From Pseudoxanthomonas suwonensis 11-1 (GTDB lineage: Bacteria; Pseudomonadota; Gammaproteobacteria; Xanthomonadales; Xanthomonadaceae), in NCBI RefSeq assembly GCF_000185965.1, contig NC_014924.1, positions 2,294,001-2,358,000 of the forward strand: 64,000 nucleotides of DNA, read 5' to 3'. Positions 49,844 through 57,784 of the stretch are shown one piece after another; position 1 is the stretch's first letter; the number at the start of each line of letters is the position of its first letter. The notes beneath the pieces are model-generated. The model was not told the DNA's origin and ran no database searches. It was given only the letters and a program-made list of their open reading frames with translations. The translations under genes and the position numbers were made by a program.

Positions 49844-51073
49844 ATGCGAACCGTCCTCCCGATCATTCCGCTGCTGGCCGCGATGCTGAGCGCCTGTTCC
49901 ACCCCGGCCCCGGTAGCCGCCGACGAGCCGCGCGACGACGCGCCGCTGCGCGTTGCCACCTACAACGTCTCCCTTTACGACGACCAGGCCGGCGGCCTGG
50001 TCGCGCGCCTGCAGGGCGGCGACGCGGGCGCGCGCAAGGTCGCGGCGGTGCTGCAGCGGGTGCGTCCGGACCTGGTGCTGGTCAACGAGTTCGACCATGA
50101 CGAGGCTGGCCGCGCGGCCGACCTGTTCCAGCGCGAATACCTCGAGCAGGCCCAGCCCGGCGGCGGCGAGCCGCTGCACTATCCCTACCGCTACCTGGCC
50201 CCGGTCAACACCGGCGCGCCCAGCGGACTGGACCTGGACCGCAATGGCACGATCGGTGGCGAAGGCCGGGCGCGCGGCAACGATGCCTGGGGCTACGGCC
50301 TGCACCCGGGCCAGTACGGGATGCTGGTGCTGTCGCGGCATCCGATCGATGCCGATGCGGTGCGCAGCTTCCAGCTGCTGCGCTGGAGCACGATGCCCGG
50401 CGCGCGCCGGCCGATCGATCCGGCCACCGGCAAGCCCTGGCACGACGATGCGGTGTGGGCACAGCTGCGGCTGTCGTCCAAGTCGCACTGGGACGTTCCG
50501 GTGCGCACGCCGCAAGGCACCGTGCACTTCCTGGTCTCGCATCCGACCCCGCCGGTGTTCGATGGTCCGGAAGACCGCAACGGCGCGCGCAATGCCGACG
50601 AGATCGAGCTTTGGCGCCACTACATCTCCGGCGGCGATGACGCCTGGCTGTGCGACGACGCCGGCCGCTGCGGTGGCCTGGCCGAGGGCGAGCGCTTCGT
50701 GGTCGCCGGCGACCTCAACAACGATCCTGCCGATGGCGATGGCCACCACGAGGCCATCCTCGGGCTGCTCGAACATCCGCGCGTGCTGCGCATGGCCACG
50801 CCGCGCTCCGAGGGCGGTGCGGAGAAGGCGCGCGCCTATGCCGCGGCCGGACTCAGGCGCGTCGGCGCACCGGAGCACGTGACCGGCGACTTCGGCCCGC
50901 GCTCGGGCACGATGCGGCTGGACTACGTGATCCCCTCCACCGGCTTCGAGGCCATCGGCAGCGGGGTGTTCTGGCCAGCCTCGACCGACCCGGCCGCGGC
51001 GATCGCAGATGGCAGCGACCACCACCTGGTATGGGTCGACCTGGCCGCTCGTCGGGACGTCGGCGGCGATTGA
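49844..51073 (+). CDS. Endonuclease/exonuclease/phosphatase family lipoprotein
   Basis: A 409-residue precursor with lipoprotein signal (MRTVLPIIPLLAAMLSACST, Cys 18). The mature part has the metal-dependent EEP fold: VATYNVSLYDD, LVLVNEFDHDEAG with the metal-binding Glu, LSRHPID, FLVSHPTPP, VVAGDLNNDPADGD and the C-terminal GSDHHLVWVDL. It is probably an extracytoplasmic nuclease or phosphodiesterase; substrate unknown. Its stop codon lies inside the FNR-type box that serves the next operon. Confidence 0.9.
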   Translation: MRTVLPIIPLLAAMLSACSTPAPVAADEPRDDAPLRVATYNVSLYDDQAGGLVARLQGGDAGARKVAAVLQRVRPDLVLVNEFDHDEAGRAADLFQREYLEQAQPGGGEPLHYPYRYLAPVNTGAPSGLDLDRNGTIGGEGRARGNDAWGYGLHPGQYGMLVLSRHPIDADAVRSFQLLRWSTMPGARRPIDPATGKPWHDDAVWAQLRLSSKSHWDVPVRTPQGTVHFLVSHPTPPVFDGPEDRNGARNADEIELWRHYISGGDDAWLCDDAGRCGGLAEGERFVVAGDLNNDPADGDGHHEAILGLLEHPRVLRMATPRSEGGAEKARAYAAAGLRRVGAPEHVTGDFGPRSGTMRLDYVIPSTGFEAIGSGVFWPASTDPAAAIADGSDHHLVWVDLAARRDVGGD

Positions 51074-51083
51074 TCCTGATCAA
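51070..51083. promoter_or_regulatory. FNR/CRP-type box of the roadblock/PAS operon
   Basis: TTGATCCTGATCAA is a perfect TTGAT-N4-ATCAA palindrome overlapping the preceding stop codon. Its centre (51076.5) predicts a start near 51118, with a -10-like TGCAAT at 51106-51111. That start falls at the ATG at 51119, so the mRNA may be leaderless. Confidence 0.7.
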
Positions 51084-51118
51084 AAGGGCTGCGGATGGCG
51101 CGTGATGCAATTCGCGCC

Positions 51119-51508
51119 ATGAACGCCATCCCCCTCCATCACAACCCGCGCGCCGCCCAGATCCGGCAGACCCTGGAAGACCTCAACGGCTCCAGCGCCG
51201 ACATCGAAGCCTCCGCGCTCGTCTCCATCGACGGCCTGCTGATCGACGCCGCCATGCCGCAGGGCATGGACGAGGACCGCATCGGCGCCATGTCCGCCGC
51301 CCTGCTCTCCCTCGGCGAGCGCACCGCGCGCGAGCTCGGCCGCGGGCGCCTCGAGCGCGTCCTGGTCCAGGGCGAGCATGGCTACGTGATCATGACCGCC
51401 GCCGGCGAAGAGGCGGTGTTGACCGTGCTGACCCGTGCCGAGGTCAAGCTCGGCCTGGCCTTCCTCGACATCAAGCGGGCCGCCCAGGTCCTCGGCCGCA
51501 TCGTCTGA
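51119..51508 (+). CDS. Roadblock/LC7 domain protein
   Basis: Small cytosolic protein of 129 residues, a single roadblock/LC7 (MglB-like) domain: EASALVSIDGLLIDAAMP, then MSAALLSLGERTARELGRG, then YVIMTAAGEEAVLTVLTR and LGLAFLDIKRAAQVL. Such domains dimerise and often regulate small GTPases or act as scaffolds. The ATG at 51119 is preferred to one at 51095, which is too close to the FNR-type box to be transcribed with a normal promoter. It is the first gene of five reaching to 54048; no GTPase is encoded in the operon. Confidence 0.9.
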   Translation: MNAIPLHHNPRAAQIRQTLEDLNGSSADIEASALVSIDGLLIDAAMPQGMDEDRIGAMSAALLSLGERTARELGRGRLERVLVQGEHGYVIMTAAGEEAVLTVLTRAEVKLGLAFLDIKRAAQVLGRIV

Positions 51509-51517
51509 GGGTCGCCG

Positions 51518-52021
51518 ATGAGCCGCCTCCCGGACATGAGCCCGCCGACCGGCCCGCACCAGCGCGCCGTGCATACCTGCCATGACGGCACCAGCCGCAC
51601 CGTCTACTGGACCGACGAGGAAGTGCCGTATCCGGACGGGCGCCTGATCGTCTCGCGTACCGGCCTGGACGGCGTGATCACCCACGCCAACGAGGCCTTC
51701 GTCGAACTCAGCGGCTACAGCCGCGAGGAGCTGATCGGCGCCCCGCACAGCATCCTGCGCCACCCGGACATGCCGCGCGCCGCCTTCGCCGACCTGTGGG
51801 ACACGCTGAAGGCCGGCCGCAAGTGGCACGGCTACGTCAAGAACCTGCGCAAGGACGGCAAGCACTACTGGGTCTACGCCACCGCCCTGCCCAACGTGCG
51901 CGAGGGCCGCGTGGTCGGCTACACCTCGGTGCGGCGCAAACCTTCGCGCCGCGCGATCGAGGAGGTGCTGCCGCTCTACCGCGACTGGCTCAGGCAGGAA
52001 GCGGCGGAGGCGTGCGCATGA
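51518..52021 (+). CDS. Stand-alone Aer-like PAS protein
   Basis: Soluble protein of 167 residues with one PAS domain (about 40-145). It matches the N-terminal FAD-binding PAS of the aerotaxis receptor Aer: ITHANEAFVELSGYSREEL, then ILRHPDMP, which holds the R-H-x-D residues that contact FAD in Aer, then KWHGYVKNLRKDGKHYWV. There is no membrane helix, HAMP or methyl-accepting domain, so output must be through partner proteins. Position second in an FNR-box operon supports redox or oxygen sensing. Its last four bases overlap the next ATG. Confidence 0.85.
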   Translation: MSRLPDMSPPTGPHQRAVHTCHDGTSRTVYWTDEEVPYPDGRLIVSRTGLDGVITHANEAFVELSGYSREELIGAPHSILRHPDMPRAAFADLWDTLKAGRKWHGYVKNLRKDGKHYWVYATALPNVREGRVVGYTSVRRKPSRRAIEEVLPLYRDWLRQEAAEACA

Positions 52022-52773
52022 CCCTCAACCTGCTGGTCGCCCCCGACTTCGCGCCGGAGAACTTCCCCGGCTGGTACATGCTGGCGACCCTGCTGCAGCA
52101 CCGCTCCGGCACCCGCCTGCACCTGCTGATGCCGGCCGATGCACGCGAGCAGGCGCAGATGCTGGCCGATGGCCTGGCCGACCTGGTCTACGCCAATCCG
52201 TTCGACGCCACCGCGATGATCCGCGACCAGGGCTACCGGGCCTTCGCGCGGCCGAAGGCGCATTCCAACGAGATGGTGATCGCCACCGCCGCGGCGTCCC
52301 CGGCCGACCACGTCGAGGACCTGCGCCCCGGCTGCCGCATCGCCGTGACCGACAACCGTGACGTGCGCCTGGTCGGCCTGCGCCTGCTGGAACCGGCCGA
52401 CCTCACCGAACACGACATCCAGTGGGAGCCGGCCAGCAGCTACCAGGCCGCCGCGCGCATGACCCTCAACGGCCAGGTCGATGCCGGCTTCTTCCTCGCC
52501 TCGGCCTACCACGCCCTCGCCCGCATCACCCGCGAGCGGCTGAAGGTGCTGGTGGAGAGCAGGCTGCGCGATATCAGCCACGTGCTGCTGGCGCATCCGC
52601 GCGTGGCCGACGCGGACCTCGCGCCGCTGGCGCAGGCCCTGCTCGCGGTCGATCCGGCCGATACCGGCGACGCCCAGGTACTGCAGGCGCTGGGCCTGCC
52701 CGCCGGGTTCGAACCGATGGAACGCGAGGACGCGGAATTCATGATCGACCTGATGGACACCCTGCTGGACTGA
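52018..52773 (+). CDS. Cytosolic PhnD-like substrate-binding protein
   Basis: Protein of 251 residues with the PhnD/SsuA/transferrin-like periplasmic-binding fold: NLLVAPDFAPENFPGWYMLA, DLVYANPFDATAMIRDQGY, CRIAVTDNRDVRLVGLRL and ARMTLNGQVDAGFFLASAYH. Unlike transport-associated relatives it has no signal peptide, and no ABC permease or ATPase is near, so it is likely a ligand-sensing domain inside the cell. Its ATG overlaps the PAS gene stop (ATGA), a sign of translational coupling. Ligand unknown. Confidence 0.85.
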   Translation: MTLNLLVAPDFAPENFPGWYMLATLLQHRSGTRLHLLMPADAREQAQMLADGLADLVYANPFDATAMIRDQGYRAFARPKAHSNEMVIATAAASPADHVEDLRPGCRIAVTDNRDVRLVGLRLLEPADLTEHDIQWEPASSYQAAARMTLNGQVDAGFFLASAYHALARITRERLKVLVESRLRDISHVLLAHPRVADADLAPLAQALLAVDPADTGDAQVLQALGLPAGFEPMEREDAEFMIDLMDTLLD

Positions 52774-52774
52774 C

Positions 52775-53398
52775 ATGAGCGCCGCCCTGACCGCACGCCG
52801 CGAATTCCGCGAACGCACCCGCGCCGTGGCCCGCGCGCCGCAGGACGCGGCCGCGCACCTGGCGCGGCTGCAGGCGGCGCTGCAGCTGGGCGACACCGAG
52901 CCGGTGCAGGGCGCGCTGGCCGACCTGTTCGTGGCCCTGCCGCGCACCGACACCGCGCTGCGCCAGGCCGCGCTGCACCTGGCCAGCGGGCGCCTGGCGC
53001 CCTACGTGTCCGAAGCCTTCGCCCGCCACGCACACGGCCACGTGCTGCCGCCGACGACCGCCCTGGCCACGCGCTGGAGCGTGTTCGCCCAGCCCTCGGC
53101 CGACGTGCCGGCGCGGGTGCGCCGCGCCAGCCCGGACCATTCGCGGCGGCTGGCGACCCGGGTGGTGGAAGCACTGCTGGACGGCGACCCGCTGCAGGCG
53201 GCGCGGATCGAGCACGACTTCCTCGACCACTGCCTCTCCTGCCAGGACAAGTACGCCTTCATGCTCGCCAGCCGCGACCTGCGGCGCCACGAGATCGCCG
53301 TGGGCGACCGCTGGGAACGGGTCGCCGACTGGCTGGAACAGCACGCGGCCATCGGTGACCGCGCCGAAGTGCCCTCCCCACGCAACGGAAGCCCATGA
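52775..53398 (+). CDS. Uncharacterised helical protein with Cys-X2-Cys motif
   Basis: Protein of 207 residues, predicted mostly helical. The only strong motif is HDFLDHCLSCQDKYAFM (C153, C156, flanked by H147 and H152), which could bind a metal or form a redox disulfide. No family recognised. The gene begins at 52775, two bases after the PhnD-like stop, and overlaps the next gene by four bases, so it belongs to the same operon. Confidence 0.75.
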   Translation: MSAALTARREFRERTRAVARAPQDAAAHLARLQAALQLGDTEPVQGALADLFVALPRTDTALRQAALHLASGRLAPYVSEAFARHAHGHVLPPTTALATRWSVFAQPSADVPARVRRASPDHSRRLATRVVEALLDGDPLQAARIEHDFLDHCLSCQDKYAFMLASRDLRRHEIAVGDRWERVADWLEQHAAIGDRAEVPSPRNGSP

Positions 53399-54048
53399 GC
53401 CTGGACCTCGTCGACCCGACCACCACCGACATCCCCGCCGATGCGGCGGCGATGTGGCTGCTGCCGACCCCGCGCGGTGCGCTGCACGGCTTCTCCTCGC
53501 CCGAGCCGGGCCCCTCGCAGCGCGCGGTGCAGGCGTTGCTCTGCGGCCAGCAGGCGATGCCGCTGGCGAGCTGGCGCCAGGAACAGGACCGCAGCGGCCG
53601 CATGCTGCAGCAGCTGCAGGAAAAGCAGTGGGTGCAGGTGCTGCGCCGCCAGGTGCCGGCACCGGACGTGCGCCTGGGCGACTTCGCCCAGCACGTGATC
53701 GCGCCGCTGTCAGGCGAGCGCCGCGCGGTACTGGCTTCGGACAGCGGCTTCTGCCTGGGCCATTCCGGCCTGGACCAGGAACTGGCCGAAACCCTCAGCG
53801 CCGCCGCGGCCGACTACTCGGCCTTCGCCGCGCGCCAGGCCAGGCGCGGCTGGGCCGGCGCGCAGCGGGTGGCGTTCCACTCCGACCCGGACATGCTGCT
53901 GCCTGAGTGGTCGTTCATCCCCCTGTGGATCGATGGCAGCGGCTACTGGCTGCTGCTGGCCGGCGAGCCGCTGCTCAACAACCTCGCGATGGTCGAGCTG
54001 GTGTGGAGCATCCGCCTGGCCGGCGCCCGCTTCGCCGCACCGCTCTGA
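53395..54048 (+). CDS. Uncharacterised protein with winged-helix-like and roadblock-like parts
   Basis: Protein of 217 residues, last gene of the operon. Residues about 40-85 (SQRAVQALLCGQQAMPLASW to EKQWVQVLRRQ) look like a winged-helix or similar helical unit. Residues about 105-215 follow the roadblock/LC7 strand-helix order: RRAVLASDSGFCLGHSGLD, a long helix LAETLSAAAADYSAFAARQA, then GSGYWLLLAGEPLLNNLAM and a final helix. This suggests a second, divergent roadblock protein that might pair with the first gene product. The assignment is by pattern only. Confidence 0.6.
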   Translation: MSLDLVDPTTTDIPADAAAMWLLPTPRGALHGFSSPEPGPSQRAVQALLCGQQAMPLASWRQEQDRSGRMLQQLQEKQWVQVLRRQVPAPDVRLGDFAQHVIAPLSGERRAVLASDSGFCLGHSGLDQELAETLSAAAADYSAFAARQARRGWAGAQRVAFHSDPDMLLPEWSFIPLWIDGSGYWLLLAGEPLLNNLAMVELVWSIRLAGARFAAPL

Positions 54049-54063
54049 CCCGCCGCTGCCCGC

Positions 54064-55251
54064 TCAGGGCAGCAGTTCGATCCCGATCGCCGCGGCGGCA
54101 TCGCGCGCCGTCGCGCGCGCCTGCCCGATGTCCTCGCCGCGGGCGAGGGTGACACCCACCCGGCGCTGGCCTTCCACCTTCGGCTTGCCGAACAGGCGCA
54201 GCGCCGTGTCCGGCGCAGCCAGCGCCCCATCGATCCCGGAGAACACCGGCACGCCGTGGCCGCTGGCCAGCAGCGCGCAGGACGCGCTGGGCCCGTGTTG
54301 GCGGATCACCGGCACCGGCAGGCCGAGGATGGCGCGCGCGTGCAGCGCGAACTGCGACAGGTCCTGCGAGACCAGGGTGACCAGGCCGGTGTCGTGCGGC
54401 CGCGGCGACACTTCCGAGAACCACACCTCGTCGCCCTTCACGAACAGCTCCACGCCGAACACGCCCCAGCCACCGAGGTCGTCGGTGATCGTGCGCGCGA
54501 TCTCCCGCGCACGCTCCAGCGCGCGCGGCGACATCGGCTGCGGCTGCCAGCTCTCGCGGTAGTCGCCATCACGCTGCAGGTGGCCGACCGGCTCGCAGAA
54601 GTCGGTGCCGCCGGCATGGCGCACGGTCAGCAGGGTGATCTCGTAGTCGAAGTCGATGAAGCCCTCGACGATGCAGCGGCCGGCACCGGCGCGGCCGCCG
54701 GTCTGCGCGTATTCCCAGGCCGCCTCGACCTGCGACTCCTCGCGCACCGTGCTCTGGCCCTTGCCCGAGGACGACATCACCGGCTTGACCACGCACGGCA
54801 GGCCGACCACGGCGATCGCCTCGCGGTACTCCTCCAGCGTGTCGACGAAACGGTAGGGCGAGGTCGGCAGGCCCAGGGTCTCGGCGGCCAGGCGGCGGAT
54901 GCCCTCGCGGTCCATGGTCAGGCGCGCGGCGCGCGCGGTCGGCACCACCTTCTGGCCATGCTCGGTCTCCAGCTGCACCAGGGTCTCGGTATGGATGGCC
55001 TCGATCTCCGGCACCACCAGGTCCGGCTTCTCCTTCGCGATCAGCTCGCGCAGGGCGAAGGTGTCGAGCATGTCCAGCACGTGGCTGCGGTGGGCGACCT
55101 GCATGGCCGGGGCATCGGCGTAGCGGTCCGCGGCGATCACCTCCGCGCCCAGGCGCTGCAGCTCGATCGCCACTTCCTTGCCCAGTTCGCCCGAGCCGAG
55201 CAGCAGGACGCGGGTGGCGTGGGGGGACAGCGGGGTTCCGATACGGACCAT
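54064..55251 (-). CDS. purT: Phosphoribosylglycinamide formyltransferase 2
   Basis: ATP-grasp enzyme of 395 residues that formylates GAR with formate in purine synthesis, independent of folate. Landmarks are [21 protein letters not shown], the [12 protein letters not shown] loop, [14 protein letters not shown] in the ATP-grasp domain, [17 protein letters not shown] and [18 protein letters not shown] with metal ligands. Length is normal. It is convergent with the roadblock operon, with 15 bases between stop codons. Confidence 0.97.
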   Translation of the reverse strand: MVRIGTPLSPHATRVLLLGSGELGKEVAIELQRLGAEVIAADRYADAPAMQVAHRSHVLDMLDTFALRELIAKEKPDLVVPEIEAIHTETLVQLETEHGQKVVPTARAARLTMDREGIRRLAAETLGLPTSPYRFVDTLEEYREAIAVVGLPCVVKPVMSSSGKGQSTVREESQVEAAWEYAQTGGRAGAGRCIVEGFIDFDYEITLLTVRHAGGTDFCEPVGHLQRDGDYRESWQPQPMSPRALERAREIARTITDDLGGWGVFGVELFVKGDEVWFSEVSPRPHDTGLVTLVSQDLSQFALHARAILGLPVPVIRQHGPSASCALLASGHGVPVFSGIDGALAAPDTALRLFGKPKVEGQRRVGVTLARGEDIGQARATARDAAAAIGIELLP

Positions 55252-55435
55252 GGGCAGGCTTCGCAGGGCAACGGGGCCTTCATTGTATTCGGCCTCCCTT
55301 TCCTGCCGGCGGGGATCCCCTCTTGCACCGGCGTATACGGGTGCAGCGCGGACGAGGTTCGGTGCCACTGCTGGCCACCACCCTCTCCGCCCCTCCCTGC
55401 TCTCTCCCACGCAAGACCGGCTGACGAATGCCCTA

Positions 55436-55461
55436 TTGACGATTGATATCGTTTTGATATC
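55436..55461 (+). promoter_or_regulatory. Candidate promoter/operator of the SPFH operon
   Basis: TTGACG at 55436-55441 may be a -35 element. Just downstream two identical GATATC palindromes lie at 55445-55450 and 55456-55461, 11 bases apart, one helical turn. The patch is strikingly AT-rich for this genome. A regulator binding the pair is inferred, not known. Confidence 0.5.
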
Positions 55462-55489
55462 AGATAGACCCGTCACCTGGAGAGAGACC

Positions 55490-56365
55490 ATGAAAGAGCG
55501 TCCGATCAATTCCCTGCCTGGCATTCCCGTGGTGCTGGCCGGCTTCGTCATCGCCCTGGCCACGTTCTGGCTGTTCATCTCCGGGGTAGGCGGCCACGGC
55601 GCGCCGGCCGACCCGGTCCGCCTGGCCGGCTCGGTCATCGGCCTGGCCGCGACCCTTGCGGCGTTCACCGGCCTGTACACGATCCAGCCCAACCAGGCCG
55701 CGGTCCTGAGCCTGTTCGGCAAGTACGTGGGCACGGTCAAGGAAGCCGGCCTGCGCTGGAACAACCCCTTCTATTCCAAGCGCAAGGTCAGCCAGCGCGT
55801 GCGCAACTTCGAGAGCGGCAAGCTCAAGGTCAACGACCTGGACGGCAGCCCGATCGAGATCGCCGCGGTGATCGTGTGGCAGGTGGTCGATGCTTCCGAG
55901 GCGGTGTTCAACGTCGACGACTACGAGAGCTTCGTCCACATCCAGTCCGAGGCGGCGCTGCGAGCGATGGCCTCCAGCTATCCCTACGACCAGCACGACG
56001 AGGGCCAGATCGCGCTGCGCAGCCATCCGCAGGAAATCTCCGAGCACCTGCAGGCGCAGATCGCCGAGCGCCTGGGCACGGCCGGCGTCGAGGTGATCGA
56101 GGCACGCATCAGCCACCTGGCCTACGCCCCGGAGATCGCCCAGGCGATGCTTCAGCGGCAGCAGGCCAACGCGGTGATCGCCGCCCGCACCCGGATCGTC
56201 GCCGGCGCGGTGGGCATGGTCGAGATGGCCCTGGCCGAGCTGCAGAAGAACGACGTCGTCCAGCTGGACGAGGAGCGCAAGGCGCAGATGGTCAGCAACC
56301 TGCTGGTCGTGCTGTGCGGCGACCGCGGCACCCAGCCGATCGTCAACGCCGGTTCGCTGTACTGA
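55490..56365 (+). CDS. SPFH/Band 7 domain membrane protein
   Basis: Protein of 291 residues with two N-terminal membrane helices (about 10-30 and 42-60) and a long SPFH (prohibitin-like) domain: [56 protein letters not shown] and [19 protein letters not shown]. Such proteins form membrane microdomains and are often stress-linked. The ATG at 55490 has a GGAGAGAG ribosome site. It heads a six-gene operon (55490-57727) containing a small DNA-binding protein. Confidence 0.92.
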   Translation: MKERPINSLPGIPVVLAGFVIALATFWLFISGVGGHGAPADPVRLAGSVIGLAATLAAFTGLYTIQPNQAAVLSLFGKYVGTVKEAGLRWNNPFYSKRKVSQRVRNFESGKLKVNDLDGSPIEIAAVIVWQVVDASEAVFNVDDYESFVHIQSEAALRAMASSYPYDQHDEGQIALRSHPQEISEHLQAQIAERLGTAGVEVIEARISHLAYAPEIAQAMLQRQQANAVIAARTRIVAGAVGMVEMALAELQKNDVVQLDEERKAQMVSNLLVVLCGDRGTQPIVNAGSLY

Positions 56366-56375
56366 GGTCGATGCG

Positions 56376-56651
56376 ATGAACGTGGTTGCCGCCCTGGTCG
56401 TCGCCATCACCGGACTCCCCGCGCTGTGCGTGGCCGCCTGGTACGCCCGTTACGACGACGCCCACGCGCGGGGCCTGGCCCTGCGCTGGGCGCTGATGGG
56501 GCTGGTCATCCTGCTGGGCGCCGTCGGCCTGTACTTCGCCGGCGACAGCAAGGGCGCCGCCACCACGGTGGCGCTGGTGATGGTGCTGGCCGTCAACGTG
56601 CTGGTGGTATCGACCGTCCTGTACATGCGCCGGGGGCGCCCGGGACCATGA
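56376..56651 (+). CDS. Hypothetical three-helix membrane protein
   Basis: Protein of 91 residues with three predicted membrane helices (about 2-20, 34-51 and 60-82) and a basic C-terminus (MRRGRPGP). It follows the SPFH gene by ten bases and overlaps the next gene by four. Function unknown; a membrane partner of the SPFH protein is possible. Confidence 0.7.
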   Translation: MNVVAALVVAITGLPALCVAAWYARYDDAHARGLALRWALMGLVILLGAVGLYFAGDSKGAATTVALVMVLAVNVLVVSTVLYMRRGRPGP

Positions 56652-56830
56652 CCGAACGCAAGGCGTTCCAGCTGCGCATCAGTGCCGAGATCCTGGCGGC
56701 GACCCAGCGCTGGGCGGACGACGAGCTGCGCAGCCTCAACGCCCAGATCGAGTACGTGCTGCGCGATGCGCTGCGCAAGGCAGGCCGGCTGCAGAAGCCG
56801 GACGGACAGAACCCGGAGGATGAGCCATGA
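56648..56830 (+). CDS. Arc-type ribbon-helix-helix DNA-binding protein
   Basis: Protein of 60 residues. The N-terminal strand KAFQLRIS and helices [17 protein letters not shown] and [17 protein letters not shown] match the Arc/MetJ ribbon-helix-helix pattern, including the [14 protein letters not shown] motif common in Arc-like proteins. It may regulate its own operon, perhaps through the paired GATATC sites. It overlaps the genes on both sides by four bases. Confidence 0.85.
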   Translation: MTERKAFQLRISAEILAATQRWADDELRSLNAQIEYVLRDALRKAGRLQKPDGQNPEDEP

Positions 56831-57012
56831 GCACCACGCAATGGAGGTACCTGGCGGTCGAACTGAAGACCGGCATGCTGGGCGGCTACAAGGTGGAGCA
56901 GCTGCAGGAGGAGATGGACCGCCACGGCCGTCTTGGCTGGGAACTGGTCAACGTGATCCATTCCACGCCCACCGTCGCCTCGCCGGTACTGGTGTTCAAG
57001 CGGCCGGCCTGA
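56827..57012 (+). CDS. DUF4177-like small protein
   Basis: Protein of 61 residues. The pattern [10 protein letters not shown], then [21 protein letters not shown] and a final VLVFKRPA strand is that of DUF4177 proteins (single small alpha-beta domain). Function unknown. It overlaps the Arc-like gene by four bases. Confidence 0.75.
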   Translation: MSTTQWRYLAVELKTGMLGGYKVEQLQEEMDRHGRLGWELVNVIHSTPTVASPVLVFKRPA

Positions 57013-57027
57013 CCGAAGGACAACGCC

Positions 57028-57147
57028 ATGTTGCATGTCGTCCGCCTGATCGAGCGCCGCGCGGGCCGCCCCGCTTCCCGCGTGGCGCCCGTGCTGGCTC
57101 TGGCTTCCGCCCTCGCCCTCGCCGCCGGCCTGCTGCTGGCGCGCTGA
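57028..57147 (+). CDS. Small membrane peptide
   Basis: A 39-residue peptide with a basic N-terminus (MLHVVRLIERRAGRPASR) and one hydrophobic helix (VAPVLALASALALAAGLLL). It has a GAAGGACAA ribosome site and fits neatly between two operon genes with gaps of 15 and 13 bases, so it is probably expressed. Function unknown. Confidence 0.5.
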   Translation: MLHVVRLIERRAGRPASRVAPVLALASALALAAGLLLAR

Positions 57148-57160
57148 CAAGGATCCGCGC

Positions 57161-57727
57161 ATGACCCGCACCGTCGCGTCCGGAGCCGAGTTCGAGGTCA
57201 GCCCGCCCACGGCGCGCACGCTGTGGGTGCTGCCCGCCATCTGGGTCGCACTGGTGGCCGCGGTGTTCGCCCTGCGCGGCGAGGCGCTGCTGCAGCCGGA
57301 TCCGTCCCGCACGGTGCCGGCGTGGCTGGTGATGATGTTCGCCATCGCCCTGGCGGTCGTCGGCCCGCTGGTCCTGCTGCGCTACCGGCGCATACGCATC
57401 CGCGGCCGCCAGCTGTGGGTCCGGGCCGGCGGCCTGTTCACCCAGAAGGTCCCGCTGGAAATGCTGGACCTGGAACACGCGCGCATCGTCGACCTGGACG
57501 AGCACACCGACCTGAAGCCGAGCGTGCGCCTCTGGGGCATGGGCCTGCCCGGCTTCCGCGCCGGCCACTACCTGCTGCGCAACCGCGCCCGCGCCTTCTG
57601 CCTGCTCACCCGCAACGAACGGGTGGTGGTACTGCCGCGTCGCGACGGCCGCTACGTCCTGCTGAGCCCGGAACGCCCGCAGGACCTGCTGGCGCGACTG
57701 CACGAGGCCGCCGGCGCCCAGCGCTGA
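57161..57727 (+). CDS. Bacterial PH-like domain membrane protein
   Basis: Protein of 188 residues with two N-terminal helices (about 22-42 and 54-72) followed by a strand-rich domain that starts RRIRIRGRQLWVRAGGLFTQKVPL. This arrangement matches membrane proteins with a bacterial PH (DUF304-like) domain. It ends in PERPQDLLARLHEA, typical of that fold. It closes the SPFH operon. Function unknown. Confidence 0.7.
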   Translation: MTRTVASGAEFEVSPPTARTLWVLPAIWVALVAAVFALRGEALLQPDPSRTVPAWLVMMFAIALAVVGPLVLLRYRRIRIRGRQLWVRAGGLFTQKVPLEMLDLEHARIVDLDEHTDLKPSVRLWGMGLPGFRAGHYLLRNRARAFCLLTRNERVVVLPRRDGRYVLLSPERPQDLLARLHEAAGAQR

Positions 57728-57784
57728 CACGCCAGGCGGGGATCGGGGTGGCGGCGACGCCGGCGCCGGCCTAGGCTTGCAGCC

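Noticed and set aside
51095-51118. Upstream ATG for the roadblock gene
   Set aside because: It lies only 12 bases after the FNR-type box, so it would be upstream of the predicted transcription start; the ATG at 51119 is better.
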